From positions 1-40,614 of the forward strand of contig CAAFLF010000043.1 of assembly GCA_900763685.1 (NCBI GenBank): a stretch of DNA of 40,614 bases. Reading direction: 5' to 3'. This DNA is from an uncultured Oscillospiraceae bacterium (GTDB taxonomy: Bacteria > Bacillota > Clostridia > Oscillospirales > Oscillospiraceae). A program made the translations under genes and the position numbers. Below, piece by piece: positions 1 through 8,822 of this stretch; the first letter of the stretch is position 1; each line of letters begins with the position of its first letter. The notes beneath the pieces are model-generated. The model had not been told where the DNA came from. It made no database searches and saw nothing but the letters and a program-made list of their open reading frames with translations.

Positions 1-13
1 ACGGGCGCTTTTC

Positions 14-3000
14 TTATTTTTCTCTCTCGGAAGCCGTCAGCAGCAGGGCGGGCTTCCCCTCCCAGGTGACGGGGACACCGGGGGCATCCCGCCAGGCGGC
101 GCTTTCTCCCGCGGCGGGATTCTCCCAGAGGGTCTCCCGGCTCTCCGGGTCCACCACCGCCGCCGGGACGCCGATCCGCTCCAGCAGGGCGATGAGTTCC
201 GAGACCCGGCGCTCGGCCCGGTCCCAGCGGCGCTTTTTCGGCAGCAGGAGGGAGAGGATCTCCCCCACCGTCTGCAGCAGCTCCGTCTCCTCCCGGGTCC
301 AGAGGCGGTCGGACTCGCAGTCGTCAAAGCCCAGGAAGCCCCGGTCCACGCCGTCCTCCCGGATGCCGCACCGCAGCGTGGAACGGATGCCCTGCCGGGC
401 CAGGAAATCCCGGAGGGCGGGGGGCAGGACGCTGATATCCGGGCAGTAGAAGACGCCCCGCTCGTCAAAGCGGTCAAACCAGTCGGCGAAGTCCCCCGTC
501 AGGTCCACATCCCGCAGGTTCTCCTTCTCCGGGGTCACCCCCTCCCGGCACCACTCGAAGGTGTTGCTGCAGCGGGTGTTATCGGCGTTATTCTCAAAGA
601 TGTAGGCCCGGCTCACATGGGTGGCGCGGCCCACGGCCTCCAGCACCTGGAGGACCGCTCGCTCCGGGTCCTCGCCGCCGCAGAGGCAGCGCAGGGTGAA
701 GCGCAGCAGCTCCGCCCGGCTGCCGCCCTCCGTCCGGTCAGACTCGATGCGGGTCCCGGCGGCGGAAGGCTGGCGGGGAAGCTGGCCGGGAGACGCCTCG
801 GAATAGATGACGTAGCCGTTCTTCCCCAGGGCCTTGGCCTGGTAGAGGGCGTTGTCCGCCCGCTGGAAGAGCTCCTGGAAGGCCCGTCCGTGCTCCGGCG
901 CCAGGGCGACACCCAGGGAGCAGGAGAGCCTCACGGCGCCGTCCCGCCCGTCCAAGAGGGAGCTCATGGCCCGGAGGAGAGCCTGGCAGCGCTTCTCCAC
1001 AAGGGCGGTGTCCGGCACGTTTTTCAGGAAGATCATGAACTCGTCGCCGCCGATGCGGCCGATGATATCGCCGCTGCGGAAGAAGTGCCGCAGCCGCTCC
1101 GCCGCCCAGGTGAGGACGGTGTCGCCGTAGGGATGGCCGCAGCGATCGTTGACTTGCTTGAAGTTGTCCATATCCAGGATCAGCAGGGCGGAGAGTGTGC
1201 CCTCCGGCTGGCTTTCCAGCGCCGCGGCGATGCGGGCGTGGGTGAAGTTCTTGTTGAGAAGGCCCGTGAGGGGGTCCTCTTCCGCCTTCTTGCGCAGGGC
1301 GGTGGCGTCCCGCTTCTCCTGGTCGATGTCCATCAGCACGCCCACCACGGTGCCGAGAGACCCATCCTCCGAGCGGAGGAAGCTCAGGCGCAGCCGGTTC
1401 CAGCGGTAGCGGCCCTGGGCGGTGACGATCCGGGCCTCGGTCTCCAGATAGGCCTTGCCCTCCAGGTCACCGGAGAGCGCCCGCAGGGAGCGGAGATCGT
1501 CCGGATGGATGTAGGCCGCCATGGGGATCTCGTCCTTGGGGCAGGACGCCGCCGGCGGGTAGCCGAAGCGCTCCTCCCACTTGTGGGAGAAGGACAGCCT
1601 ACCGCTCTCCGGCTCCCACTCGAAGAGGATGTCGTTGCTCTGCTCGGCCATGATCTGGTTCCGGGCCAGGGCCTGACGCAGGACCTCCTGCCCCCGCTTG
1701 GCTCGGCTGTTATCCACCATGCAGCAGTAGAGAAGATCGCTGCCGTCGGCCTGAGCGGTGATACGGGTCTTGGCCAGGATCCAGAGGGTCTCCCCCTGGC
1801 CGGTGCGGACCCGGAACTCCAGCTCCGCCAGGGTGCCGCCCTTCAGCTGCTCCCGGAGCTGGCGCTCCACATCCCGCCGGTCCTCCGGCAAGATGAGCTC
1901 CATCAGCTGGTCATGGAAGCAGGCGCGCAGCTCCTCCCGGCTGTAGCCCAGGAGGTAGGGTAGGCTGCTGCCGCAGCGCAGGATGGTAAGGTGGGCGTCG
2001 AAGCGGCAGAGCACCACCACGCTGAGAAGGCCCAGCAGGGCCTCCGGCGTGTCGCCGAAGGGATCCGCCAGCATCTCCGTGCCGGGATCGGCGCGACCGG
2101 GTTCCCGCCGCCAGACCACCAGGGCGGAGTGCTGCCCGGCGTCCCCGGTATCCAACCGTAGCACCGTCACGTGGCAGCGCTGATACTCCGAGAGCCGGGG
2201 ATTCCAGGCCCGGTAGTAGAAACCGCAGCGGTACATCCCGTCCTCCAGGAATTCCGTCCGCAGGAAGCGGGCCATCCGCTCCAGCAGGGCCTGGTCCTCG
2301 GGATGGATCTTGGCCTGAGGGAAGGACCATCCCCCGGCGTCCGGGTGCATCGCCGGGAAATCGGGGTCCGGGTTATAGACGGTGTGGTGAAGCTTCTGGT
2401 CGAAGTCCACCTCCACCACGGTGGCGTTGGTATAGTGCAGCAGGGCCTGGTACTTGTTGCGCAGCAGCTGCAGGGTATCCATCTGGCCGGCGCTCTCCGG
2501 CGCCGGCAGCTCCAGGTCCCCGGGGACAACGTCCTCCTCCGGGCAGCGGACCAGCTCCGCGAACTGGCCCCGCACGTGCTTGAAGCACTCCAAAAGCCGG
2601 GGAGAGAAGGCCCCGCACTCCCCGGCCAGGATCATGTTCACCGCCCGCTCATAGGGGTAGGCGGCCTTGTAGGAACGGTCGGAGGTCAGGGCGTCAAAGG
2701 CGTCCGCGAGACCCACCACCTGGGCGCAGATGGGGATCTGGTCCCCCCGGAGCCCCTCGGGATAGCCCCGGCCGTCCCAGCGCTCGTGGTGGTAGCGGCA
2801 GATATTGTAGGCGTAGCGGAGGTAATCCCGGTCCGCCGCGCCGCTGAGGTTTTCCAGCATCCGGCTGCCGCTGAGGGTATGGGTCTTCATGACCTCGAAC
2901 TCCTGGGGGCTCAGGGGCTGGTTTTTATTCAGGATGGCGTCCGGAATGGCGATCTTTCCGATGTCGTGGAGGGAGGCGGCGCTGGAGATGCCGCGGATAT

Positions 3001-3568
3001 CCCGCTCGGTAAGGCCGTACTCCGGGCAGCTCTTGGCCACATCCTCCAGAAGGATCTGGGTCAGGCGGCGCAGCCGCAGCACATGGCGGCCGGACTCCGC
3101 GCTGCGGAACTCGATGATGGAGGAGAGGGCGTCCACCACCGCCTGGTTGGAGTGGCGCAGGGTCTGGGCCTGCTCCTCCACCAGCTCCTCCAGATGGTGC
3201 TCGTGGCGGCAGAGCTCCGCCGCGTTGCGGGTCCGCTGGCGGACTAAGGCCGGCAGGAAGGGCGGCGCCAGCACATCGCTGGCTCCCAGGCTCAGGGCCC
3301 GCTCCGCCGCCTGGCGGCTGCCGTCCGGCAGCAGGAAGAGGAGGGGGATCTGCCCCTCCCTCAGCGCCTGGGGCAGGGGGTCCTCCCCCGGCAGGCTGAG
3401 GGACAGCGCCGCCGCGGCCAGGCAGTCCCGGTTCTGCTCCAGCAGGAGCTTAGCCTGGTGGCGGTCCTCCGCCTCCAGCAGGTTGTAGTCGCTTCGCAGG
3501 ATCTCCCGCAGCGCGGCGCGGACAGCGGGGTCCTCCGCCGCCAGCAGCAGGGTATCTCTGGATCTCAC
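14..3568 (-). CDS. HD-GYP / PAS / GGDEF / GAF cyclic-di-GMP signalling protein
   Basis: A 1184-residue cytoplasmic signalling protein predicted both to make and to break cyclic-di-GMP. Residues about 5-115 look like a response-regulator receiver, but the usual phospho-acceptor Asp is missing (the region reads ALSLSLPGED). The HD-GYP phosphodiesterase follows, with the HD pair at 201-202 in LHDIGK and GRGYPEG near 266-272. Two or three PAS-like segments lie at about 380-760, the second beginning near LLGYSREEL. The GGDEF domain is intact (GGDEF at 840-844, substrate motif DNFKQVND before it) with an RSGD inhibitory-site motif five residues upstream. A GAF-like domain fills about 955-1130. No transmembrane segment is seen. 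The GTG start at 3568 has GGGAGGG seven bases upstream. Transcribed alone from the promoter at 3666-3694. Domain order is clear; the balance of the two activities cannot be judged. Confidence 0.93.
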   Translation of the reverse strand: MRSRDTLLLAAEDPAVRAALREILRSDYNLLEAEDRHQAKLLLEQNRDCLAAAALSLSLPGEDPLPQALREGQIPLLFLLPDGSRQAAERALSLGASDVLAPPFLPALVRQRTRNAAELCRHEHHLEELVEEQAQTLRHSNQAVVDALSSIIEFRSAESGRHVLRLRRLTQILLEDVAKSCPEYGLTERDIRGISSAASLHDIGKIAIPDAILNKNQPLSPQEFEVMKTHTLSGSRMLENLSGAADRDYLRYAYNICRYHHERWDGRGYPEGLRGDQIPICAQVVGLADAFDALTSDRSYKAAYPYERAVNMILAGECGAFSPRLLECFKHVRGQFAELVRCPEEDVVPGDLELPAPESAGQMDTLQLLRNKYQALLHYTNATVVEVDFDQKLHHTVYNPDPDFPAMHPDAGGWSFPQAKIHPEDQALLERMARFLRTEFLEDGMYRCGFYYRAWNPRLSEYQRCHVTVLRLDTGDAGQHSALVVWRREPGRADPGTEMLADPFGDTPEALLGLLSVVVLCRFDAHLTILRCGSSLPYLLGYSREELRACFHDQLMELILPEDRRDVERQLREQLKGGTLAELEFRVRTGQGETLWILAKTRITAQADGSDLLYCCMVDNSRAKRGQEVLRQALARNQIMAEQSNDILFEWEPESGRLSFSHKWEERFGYPPAASCPKDEIPMAAYIHPDDLRSLRALSGDLEGKAYLETEARIVTAQGRYRWNRLRLSFLRSEDGSLGTVVGVLMDIDQEKRDATALRKKAEEDPLTGLLNKNFTHARIAAALESQPEGTLSALLILDMDNFKQVNDRCGHPYGDTVLTWAAERLRHFFRSGDIIGRIGGDEFMIFLKNVPDTALVEKRCQALLRAMSSLLDGRDGAVRLSCSLGVALAPEHGRAFQELFQRADNALYQAKALGKNGYVIYSEASPGQLPRQPSAAGTRIESDRTEGGSRAELLRFTLRCLCGGEDPERAVLQVLEAVGRATHVSRAYIFENNADNTRCSNTFEWCREGVTPEKENLRDVDLTGDFADWFDRFDERGVFYCPDISVLPPALRDFLARQGIRSTLRCGIREDGVDRGFLGFDDCESDRLWTREETELLQTVGEILSLLLPKKRRWDRAERRVSELIALLERIGVPAAVVDPESRETLWENPAAGESAAWRDAPGVPVTWEGKPALLLTASEREK

Positions 3569-3665
3569 AGGGCGTCCCTCCCTTCCCCGGGTATGGAAAC
3601 CACGGCTGCGGGCCGTGAGGCAGCATGATCACAGGTCTCAGTTGTCTGAAACCAGGTTGTCTACT

Positions 3666-3694
3666 ATCATACCAATTTCCCCCTCCCCCGTCAA
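3666..3694 (-). promoter_or_regulatory. Sigma-A promoter of the HD-GYP/GGDEF gene
   Basis: On the minus strand TTGACG (3689-3694) and TATGAT (3666-3671) are separated by 17 bases. The leader to the GTG start is about 90 bases and contains a small hairpin (CACGGC/GCCGTG, 3601-3617). Confidence 0.6.
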
Positions 3695-3797
3695 GCGCCG
3701 AAGGGACATTCCGGCGCCGGGAAAGCGCCCTTCCGGAAGGGTCTTTTCCCCCGAAAAGGGCCCCCGAAAAAAATTATCGAAAAATCAAAAATTTGTG

Positions 3798-3826
3798 TTG
3801 ACATTTTGAGGTCTACCGAGTATACT
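3798..3826 (+). promoter_or_regulatory. Sigma-A promoter of tRNA-Ala
   Basis: TTGACA at 3798-3803 and TATACT at 3821-3826 with exactly 17 bases between them, ending 18 bases before the mature 5' end of the tRNA. The surrounding DNA is unusually A+T-rich for this window. Confidence 0.85.
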
Positions 3827-3844
3827 AACCATTGTTCCGAGTTC

Positions 3845-3920
3845 GGGGGCATAGCTCAGCTGGGAGAGCGCATGACTGGCAGTCATGAGGTCAGGGGTTC
3901 GATCCCCCTTGTCTCCACCA
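3845..3920 (+). tRNA. tRNA-Ala (anticodon GGC)
   Basis: A 76-base cloverleaf with encoded CCA. The acceptor stem GGGGGCA pairs with TGTCTCC and includes the G3-U70 wobble that is the alanine identity element. The D arm is GCTC..GAGC. The anticodon stem is CATGA/TCATG around loop CTGGCAG, giving anticodon GGC. The T arm is AGGGG-TTCGATC-CCCCT. It is followed at once by a terminator. Confidence 0.97.
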
Positions 3921-3953
3921 AAAACCGCTTTGGCGAAAGCCAGAGCGGTTTTT
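3921..3953 (+). terminator. Intrinsic terminator of tRNA-Ala
   Basis: Hairpin AAACCGCT..GGC-GAAA-GCC..AGCGGTTT followed by a T run, directly after the tRNA CCA end. With the upstream promoter it makes the tRNA a self-contained unit. Confidence 0.85.
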
Positions 3954-4005
3954 CCATATCTAGCGGTGGGAACCCCCGCCGCTCCCCCATATCTGGACGC
4001 GATGA

Positions 4006-4039
4006 AAGCGCCGGACGGGCACAGCCCGTCCGGCGCTTC
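4006..4039 (-). terminator. Terminator after the MBOAT-DHHW operon
   Basis: A 15-base GC-rich inverted repeat (AAGCGCCGGACGGGC with its complement, ACA loop) ends just past the DHHW stop codon. The T tract on the minus strand is short (CTTTC). Confidence 0.65.
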
Positions 4040-4041
4040 TC

Positions 4042-5163
4042 TCATTTCGCCAGGAGGAAGAGGTTGCGGTCGGTGGTGAAGTTGCTGAAGCCGTAGAGGA
4101 CCAGAGTCTCGTCGATGCCGTTCTCCCGGATATAGTCCTGGAGGCTGGCCCGGTAGTAGCGGAGGTCGATGAGGTGGATCTCTGCGAAGCGCTCCGTCAG
4201 GAAGGGCGTCAGGCTGTCGGCGTAGGAATCCCGGACCAGGAGCAGCTTCCCCTCCGCCCCCGGCTTCTGGGAATTCACCACGCAGAGAGGCTGGTTGCCG
4301 CCGAGGTAGTAGGCGTACTTATTCTTCCTCGCGAGGTAGGATGCGTCGTAGAGCTTTCCCGGCTCCGGCTGGCCGTTGGGGTAGGAGGTGACGGTGACTC
4401 CGTCCTCCGGCACATAGATCTCAATGCTGTCCGGCGGCACCCAGCGGACGCCGGAGGTGGAGAAGATGGTGCCATAGAAGCTGTCCGACACTGTGGTGGG
4501 CACGTAGTCGGCAAGGCCCAGGGGCTCCTTCCCCATGGCCTCCAGGATGGCGTTGGCCCCATAGAAGGCCCCCAGGCTGGTCCAGTGGTGATCCGTGCGG
4601 TAATAGACCGCCTCCCCGGCGTGGGCGGTCAGGGCATCGTAAATGTCAACCACCGCCGCCTGGCTCTCGCCGTTCAGCTCCCGGATGGCGCTCTCCTCGT
4701 CCGCCGTGGGGGCACCCTTGGGCAGGCGCTCGTGCCAGATGGCGGAGGAGGTGGGGATGACACCGAAATAGGTAGGCACCTCGGACTGCTCCGCGAGGCG
4801 ATTCAGGTAGTCCATGGCCTGGCTCAGCCGCTTCTCATCGGGGTCCGCCACCCGATTGAGGAGGGTGTCCTCCTTCCCGAAGTAGACGCCCTCGTTCTCC
4901 CCCTTGCCGGAGAGGCGCTCGCTCCAGGCCTTCAGGGCCACCCAGAAGTCCCGGCCCGCGATGTGGTCGGAGACGTAGTCCTCCGCCTCCTCCATGAATT
5001 TGCCGCTCTCAATGGCGGAAAGGCTCAGGGTGGGGGCCTTCTGGAGGTAGCGGTTCTCCAGCTCGGAGAAGCTCTCCTTGGGCAGCAGCAGGCTCAGGAG
5101 GGCCATGCCGCCCAGAAAGGCGCAGAATAGCGCCGTGAGGAAGATGGAGTATCGTTTCGACAT
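4042..5163 (-). CDS. DHHW-family (AlgX/AlgJ-like) membrane-anchored partner of MBOAT acyltransferase
   Basis: A 373-residue protein with one N-terminal membrane anchor (about 7-27) and an extracytoplasmic domain. The DHHW signature stands at 191-194 (YYRTDHHWTSLGAFYG). A Ser-containing RDSYADS segment near 315 is the SGNH-like nucleophile region of this family. Family members act outside the membrane with an MBOAT protein to move acetyl or other acyl groups onto secreted or cell-wall polysaccharide. It starts 13 bases after the MBOAT stop in the same operon, so the two very probably work together. The glycan acceptor cannot be told from sequence. Confidence 0.88.
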   Translation of the reverse strand: MSKRYSIFLTALFCAFLGGMALLSLLLPKESFSELENRYLQKAPTLSLSAIESGKFMEEAEDYVSDHIAGRDFWVALKAWSERLSGKGENEGVYFGKEDTLLNRVADPDEKRLSQAMDYLNRLAEQSEVPTYFGVIPTSSAIWHERLPKGAPTADEESAIRELNGESQAAVVDIYDALTAHAGEAVYYRTDHHWTSLGAFYGANAILEAMGKEPLGLADYVPTTVSDSFYGTIFSTSGVRWVPPDSIEIYVPEDGVTVTSYPNGQPEPGKLYDASYLARKNKYAYYLGGNQPLCVVNSQKPGAEGKLLLVRDSYADSLTPFLTERFAEIHLIDLRYYRASLQDYIRENGIDETLVLYGFSNFTTDRNLFLLAK

Positions 5164-5175
5164 GGGCTCACTTCC

Positions 5176-6579
5176 TTAGAAACGGAAATAGAGGAAGGGG
5201 TTATAGGTCCCCGCCACGAGATAGGCCGTGCAGAGGGCCAGTCCCGCCAGGATGGCCAGGGTCCCCAGCGCCTGGGCCGCCCGCTGTGGCAGCTTCCGCC
5301 AGAGCGTGGCCGCCAGGGGCGTGGAGGCGATGGCAGCGACGATCAGCACCGGGAGATAGCTCCGGAAGTAGTAGCCGAAGGCGCTGTCCGCCAGCGGCGC
5401 GCCGCCGAGGCCGAACATCACCCGGAGATAGCTCCCCAGGCGGGAGAAATCCTCCATGGCGAAGATGGCCCAGCTCACCATCACCAGGAGCATGGTATAG
5501 ATGTGGCCCACCGCCGCCGGGGCCTTGGCCAGGGGCTTTGCCAGCAGGAACTTCTCCAGCAGCAGCAAGGCCCAGAAGTAGAGGCCCCAGAGCAGGAAAT
5601 TCCAGCTGGCCCCGTGCCAGATGCCGGTGGCCGCCCAGACCAGGAACAGGTTCCGCATCCATTTCGCCCTGGAGCAGCGGTTGCCGCCCAGGGGGATATA
5701 GAGATACTCCCGGAACCAGGTGGAAAGGGAGATGTGCCAGCGCCGCCAGAACTCCGTGACGCTCCGGGAGATATAGGGGTAGTTGAAGTTGGGCAAAAAC
5801 TCAAAGCCCAGCATCCGCCCCAGGCCCGTGGCCATGTCCGAATAGCCGGAGAAATCGAAGTAGATCTGGAAGGTGTAGGCCAGCACCCCCAGCCAGGCCC
5901 CCGCCACGGTGAGGTCGGAGATAGCCGTCGCCTGGTAGACGTCCCAGAGCTGGCCCACGTTGTTGGCCAGCAGCAGCTTTTTCGCCATGCCGATGGTGAA
6001 GATCTCCACACCGGAGGCAAAGCGGTCCGCCCGGTAGTCCCGGTGGTCGATCTGCTCCCCCAGGTCCTTATACTTAATGATGGGGCCCGCCACCAGCTGG
6101 GGGAAGAGGGTCACGAAGGTGCCGAAATTCAGGATGTTCCGCTGGGCCCTGGCGTCCCCCCGGTAGACATCGATGGTGTAGCTCATGGTCTGGAAGGTGT
6201 AGAAGCTGATGCCGATGGGCAGATGGATGCCCAGCACCGGCAGGAGATTCACCCCCACCGCCCGCAGGCTCCCCGCCACGAAGTCGTAGTATTTGAAGAA
6301 GAACAGGATGCCCAGGTTGCAGACCATGGAGGAGGCCACGGCCAGCTTGGCGCCTTTCGGGTTCCCCCTCCCCTTGCAGCGCTCCACCAGCAGGCCGTGG
6401 GTATAGTCCACCACGGTGGAGAGGAGCATGATGACGGTGTAGCTCCGCTCCCCCCAGTAGTAGAAGAAGAGGGACGCGAGCAGCAGGACGACATTGCGCC
6501 CCTTCCGGGGCACCAGGTAATAAATAAGAAGCGTGGCCGCCAGGAAATAGAAGAGAAAGACAGGGGTGGAAAAGACCAT
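5176..6579 (-). CDS. MBOAT-family membrane O-acyltransferase (AlgI-like)
   Basis: A 467-residue polytopic membrane protein that passes an acyl group across the membrane for polysaccharide O-acylation. Motifs are WRRWHISLSTWFREYLYIPL and GIWHGASWNFLLWG, whose His is the conserved MBOAT catalytic residue. The ATG at 6579 is chosen because GGGAGGG lies seven bases upstream and the protein then opens directly with a hydrophobic helix (MVFSTPVFLFYFL). A longer frame reaching 6657 would add 26 poor residues. First gene of the operon with the DHHW protein, behind the promoter at 6663-6691. Confidence 0.92.
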   Translation of the reverse strand: MVFSTPVFLFYFLAATLLIYYLVPRKGRNVVLLLASLFFYYWGERSYTVIMLLSTVVDYTHGLLVERCKGRGNPKGAKLAVASSMVCNLGILFFFKYYDFVAGSLRAVGVNLLPVLGIHLPIGISFYTFQTMSYTIDVYRGDARAQRNILNFGTFVTLFPQLVAGPIIKYKDLGEQIDHRDYRADRFASGVEIFTIGMAKKLLLANNVGQLWDVYQATAISDLTVAGAWLGVLAYTFQIYFDFSGYSDMATGLGRMLGFEFLPNFNYPYISRSVTEFWRRWHISLSTWFREYLYIPLGGNRCSRAKWMRNLFLVWAATGIWHGASWNFLLWGLYFWALLLLEKFLLAKPLAKAPAAVGHIYTMLLVMVSWAIFAMEDFSRLGSYLRVMFGLGGAPLADSAFGYYFRSYLPVLIVAAIASTPLAATLWRKLPQRAAQALGTLAILAGLALCTAYLVAGTYNPFLYFRF

Positions 6580-6662
6580 GGAAACCCTCCCGCAAAATGG
6601 AGTATGGTAAAGCGCCGGAGCACAGAGCGTCTTGATCCGTCCACGGTCAGTGGACACCGGAT

Positions 6663-6691
6663 ATGATAGTCTTTCCGGAATTCGCAGTCAA
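6663..6691 (-). promoter_or_regulatory. Sigma-A promoter of the MBOAT-DHHW operon
   Basis: Minus-strand TTGACT (6686-6691) and TATCAT (6663-6668), spacer 17 bases, about 85 bases before the MBOAT ATG. Confidence 0.65.
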
Positions 6692-6749
6692 GGTCTCTTT
6701 GGTTACAAATTGCCTACAAATCCCCCGTATGGGAGCCTCTTCCAGCAAA

Positions 6750-6784
6750 AAAAGGGACCGTTCCCGGCGGGAACGGTCCCTTTT
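6750..6784 (-). terminator. Intrinsic terminator after bceB-like gene
   Basis: Perfect 16-base inverted repeat AAAAGGGACCGTTCCC with a three-base loop, followed on the minus strand by a run of eight T. It ends the ABC operon eight bases after the permease stop. Confidence 0.9.
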
Positions 6785-6791
6785 CACGGAT

Positions 6792-8822
6792 TCACTGTAC
6801 GATGCGGTAGTAGGTCCGGGCGGTCAGGAGATAGACCAGCCCGTAGATCACGGCGAAGACCAGGAAGGTGCCCGCCGTGCAGAGGAGGGTGACGCCCGCC
6901 TCGTGGAGGCCGAACATGGTGAGAAGGTGCAGCATCAGCTGGAAGTCAAAGGCCACATGGATGGCCGCCACCAGCAGCGGGGCAAAGAACACCACCAAAA
7001 TCTGTGAGCTGATGGAGGACTTTACCATCCTCCGCTCCAGGCCCACGTCCCGCATGATGCGGTAGCGCTCCCGATCCTCGTAGCCCTCGGATACCTGCTT
7101 ATAGTAGATGATGAGCACCGCCGCCATGATGAAGAGGAAGCCCAGGAACAGACCCAGGAAGAAGAAACCGCCGTTGAGCGCGTAGTAGTCCCGCGTGAAG
7201 CTCTCCTTGCTGTCCGCATTAACGCGCTCCCAGCTGCCGACCTCCGCCGCCGAGTAGCCCTGGCCGAAGTCCAGCTCCCGCTCCACAGTCAGCTGGGTCT
7301 CCGGGTCGGTATTCAGGCGGCAGAAGGTCTGAAAGACCATTGCGTTGGGGCTGCTGCCAGGGATCCGGACCCGCTGGGCCGCCGCCTGGGTATCCCACAC
7401 GGCCTGCAGGGCCGCGTCGTCCTTTACCGCCAGCCAGACGGGGACATTGATGTTGACGAAGGCGCCGCCCACAGCGGGGACTGTTTCCGTGAGCTTTGCC
7501 GCCTCCACGGTGATCTCGGAGTACTCATCCGCGCCGCCATTGCCCTGCTCCGCCGCGGCAGTCAGGGGGAAGCGCAGCGTCACAGGAGCAAAATCCGTGA
7601 GCTGCTGGCCGGTGATAGCCTCCGCGTCCGCCGCCGTGAGGAAGTTGATATCCTTGGTCTGGGACTGATACTCATGGCGGCGGAAGTAGCCGCCGGGGAT
7701 CTCGTCCATGGAGAGGGTAAAACGGCGGTAGGAATAGAGTATCTCCGCCGGGCAGTCCTTCTCCCGCAGATCCGCCAGGAGCCGGGCGCTGAAGGCGTCC
7801 CCATCGAAGGCCGGCGTCTGATCCGCCTGGTAGCGGACGGCCACGGACAGCTCTGCCGGGAACTGCTTCTCCAGCGTCTGCTGGGAGTTAAGGTACAGCG
7901 CCAGGGTGCCGGAGACCATCACCAGCACCATGGTGGAGAGGATGCAGATGTTGGCAAGGCCCACGGCGTTGCGCCGCATCCGGTAGAGCATGCCGGAGAC
8001 ACCGATGAAGTGCCGGGTCTGGTAGTAGTAGCGCTTATTCTTCCGCAGAGCCTTCAGCACCACGATGCTGACGGCGGAGAAAAGGGCGTAGGTCCCAATG
8101 ATCACAAGGATCACCGCCGGGAAGTAGAGCGCGAAGGCCATGCCGGCGTTATTGGTAAAGACGGCGATGGCGTAGCCCCCGCCGAGAGCCAGAATGCCCA
8201 GGATGGCCATGTGCCAGTTGCTCTTGGGCTCCCGTTCTCCGGCGCTGGCGGAGCGCATCAGCTCCATGGGGCTCTGCCGCCCCACCCGGATGAGGTTCAC
8301 GAGAAGGTTCCCCAGAAGGATCAGCGTGAAAAGCGCTATGGTGGCGAGAATTCCCTCCCGAGAGACGTAGAAGGAAAAGCCTGTGCCATGGAAGGCCATG
8401 ATGCGGCAAAGGAGAAGCGTCACCAGCTTCTGCAGCAGCAATCCCGCCAGGATCCCGCCGCCGATGCCGATGAGGGCGGTGTAGACTGTCTCCATTCCCA
8501 GCATCCGGGCGATGTTCCGCTTTCCCATCCCCAGAACGTTATAAAGTCCCAGCTCCTTCCGCCGCCGCTTCATGAGGAAGCTGTTGGTATAGCCGAGAAA
8601 GATCACCGCGAAAATGGCGATGACGAAAAGGCCGAACGTCATGAACATGGAGAGGTAGATATAGCGGTTCATGACAGGCAGATCCCGGGCTCCCGCCAGG
8701 GCCCCGATGATGTAGAAGGCCGCAGCGGTACCCCCCAGCGTCAAAAGATAGGGTACATAGAACTGCCGGTTGCGGACGATGTTGCCCCAGGCCAGCTTCG
8801 GGTAGAATCCGGACTTACGCAT
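6792..8822 (-). CDS. bceB: BceB-type FtsX permease of a bacitracin/peptide sensing-detoxification ABC transporter
   Basis: About 676 residues in the BceB layout: one N-terminal helix, an FtsX three-helix block (LGYTNSFLMKRRRKELGLYNVLGMGKRN loop region), further helix pairs, a large extracellular domain (about 310-530) and a C-terminal FtsX block (helix FFFLGLFLGFLFIMAAVLII). BceAB transporters free lipid II-cycle intermediates from peptide antibiotics and pass the flux signal to a BceS kinase. The ATG at 8822 overlaps the end of bceA by 8 bases; a GTG at 8831 is also possible. Coupled translation with bceA is likely. The name is by family and context; the inducing peptide is unknown. Confidence 0.9.
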   Translation of the reverse strand: MRKSGFYPKLAWGNIVRNRQFYVPYLLTLGGTAAAFYIIGALAGARDLPVMNRYIYLSMFMTFGLFVIAIFAVIFLGYTNSFLMKRRRKELGLYNVLGMGKRNIARMLGMETVYTALIGIGGGILAGLLLQKLVTLLLCRIMAFHGTGFSFYVSREGILATIALFTLILLGNLLVNLIRVGRQSPMELMRSASAGEREPKSNWHMAILGILALGGGYAIAVFTNNAGMAFALYFPAVILVIIGTYALFSAVSIVVLKALRKNKRYYYQTRHFIGVSGMLYRMRRNAVGLANICILSTMVLVMVSGTLALYLNSQQTLEKQFPAELSVAVRYQADQTPAFDGDAFSARLLADLREKDCPAEILYSYRRFTLSMDEIPGGYFRRHEYQSQTKDINFLTAADAEAITGQQLTDFAPVTLRFPLTAAAEQGNGGADEYSEITVEAAKLTETVPAVGGAFVNINVPVWLAVKDDAALQAVWDTQAAAQRVRIPGSSPNAMVFQTFCRLNTDPETQLTVERELDFGQGYSAAEVGSWERVNADSKESFTRDYYALNGGFFFLGLFLGFLFIMAAVLIIYYKQVSEGYEDRERYRIMRDVGLERRMVKSSISSQILVVFFAPLLVAAIHVAFDFQLMLHLLTMFGLHEAGVTLLCTAGTFLVFAVIYGLVYLLTARTYYRIVQ

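Noticed and set aside
617..1963. Long plus-strand open frame of 448 codons opposite the GGDEF gene
   Set aside because: It is antisense to a clearly coding gene. The translation is low-complexity (Gly, Ala, Leu, Val, His) with no domain and results from high-G+C codon bias.
3785..4096. Short open frames overlapping the tRNA-Ala gene on both strands
   Set aside because: They cross the tRNA and its terminator and encode nothing recognisable.
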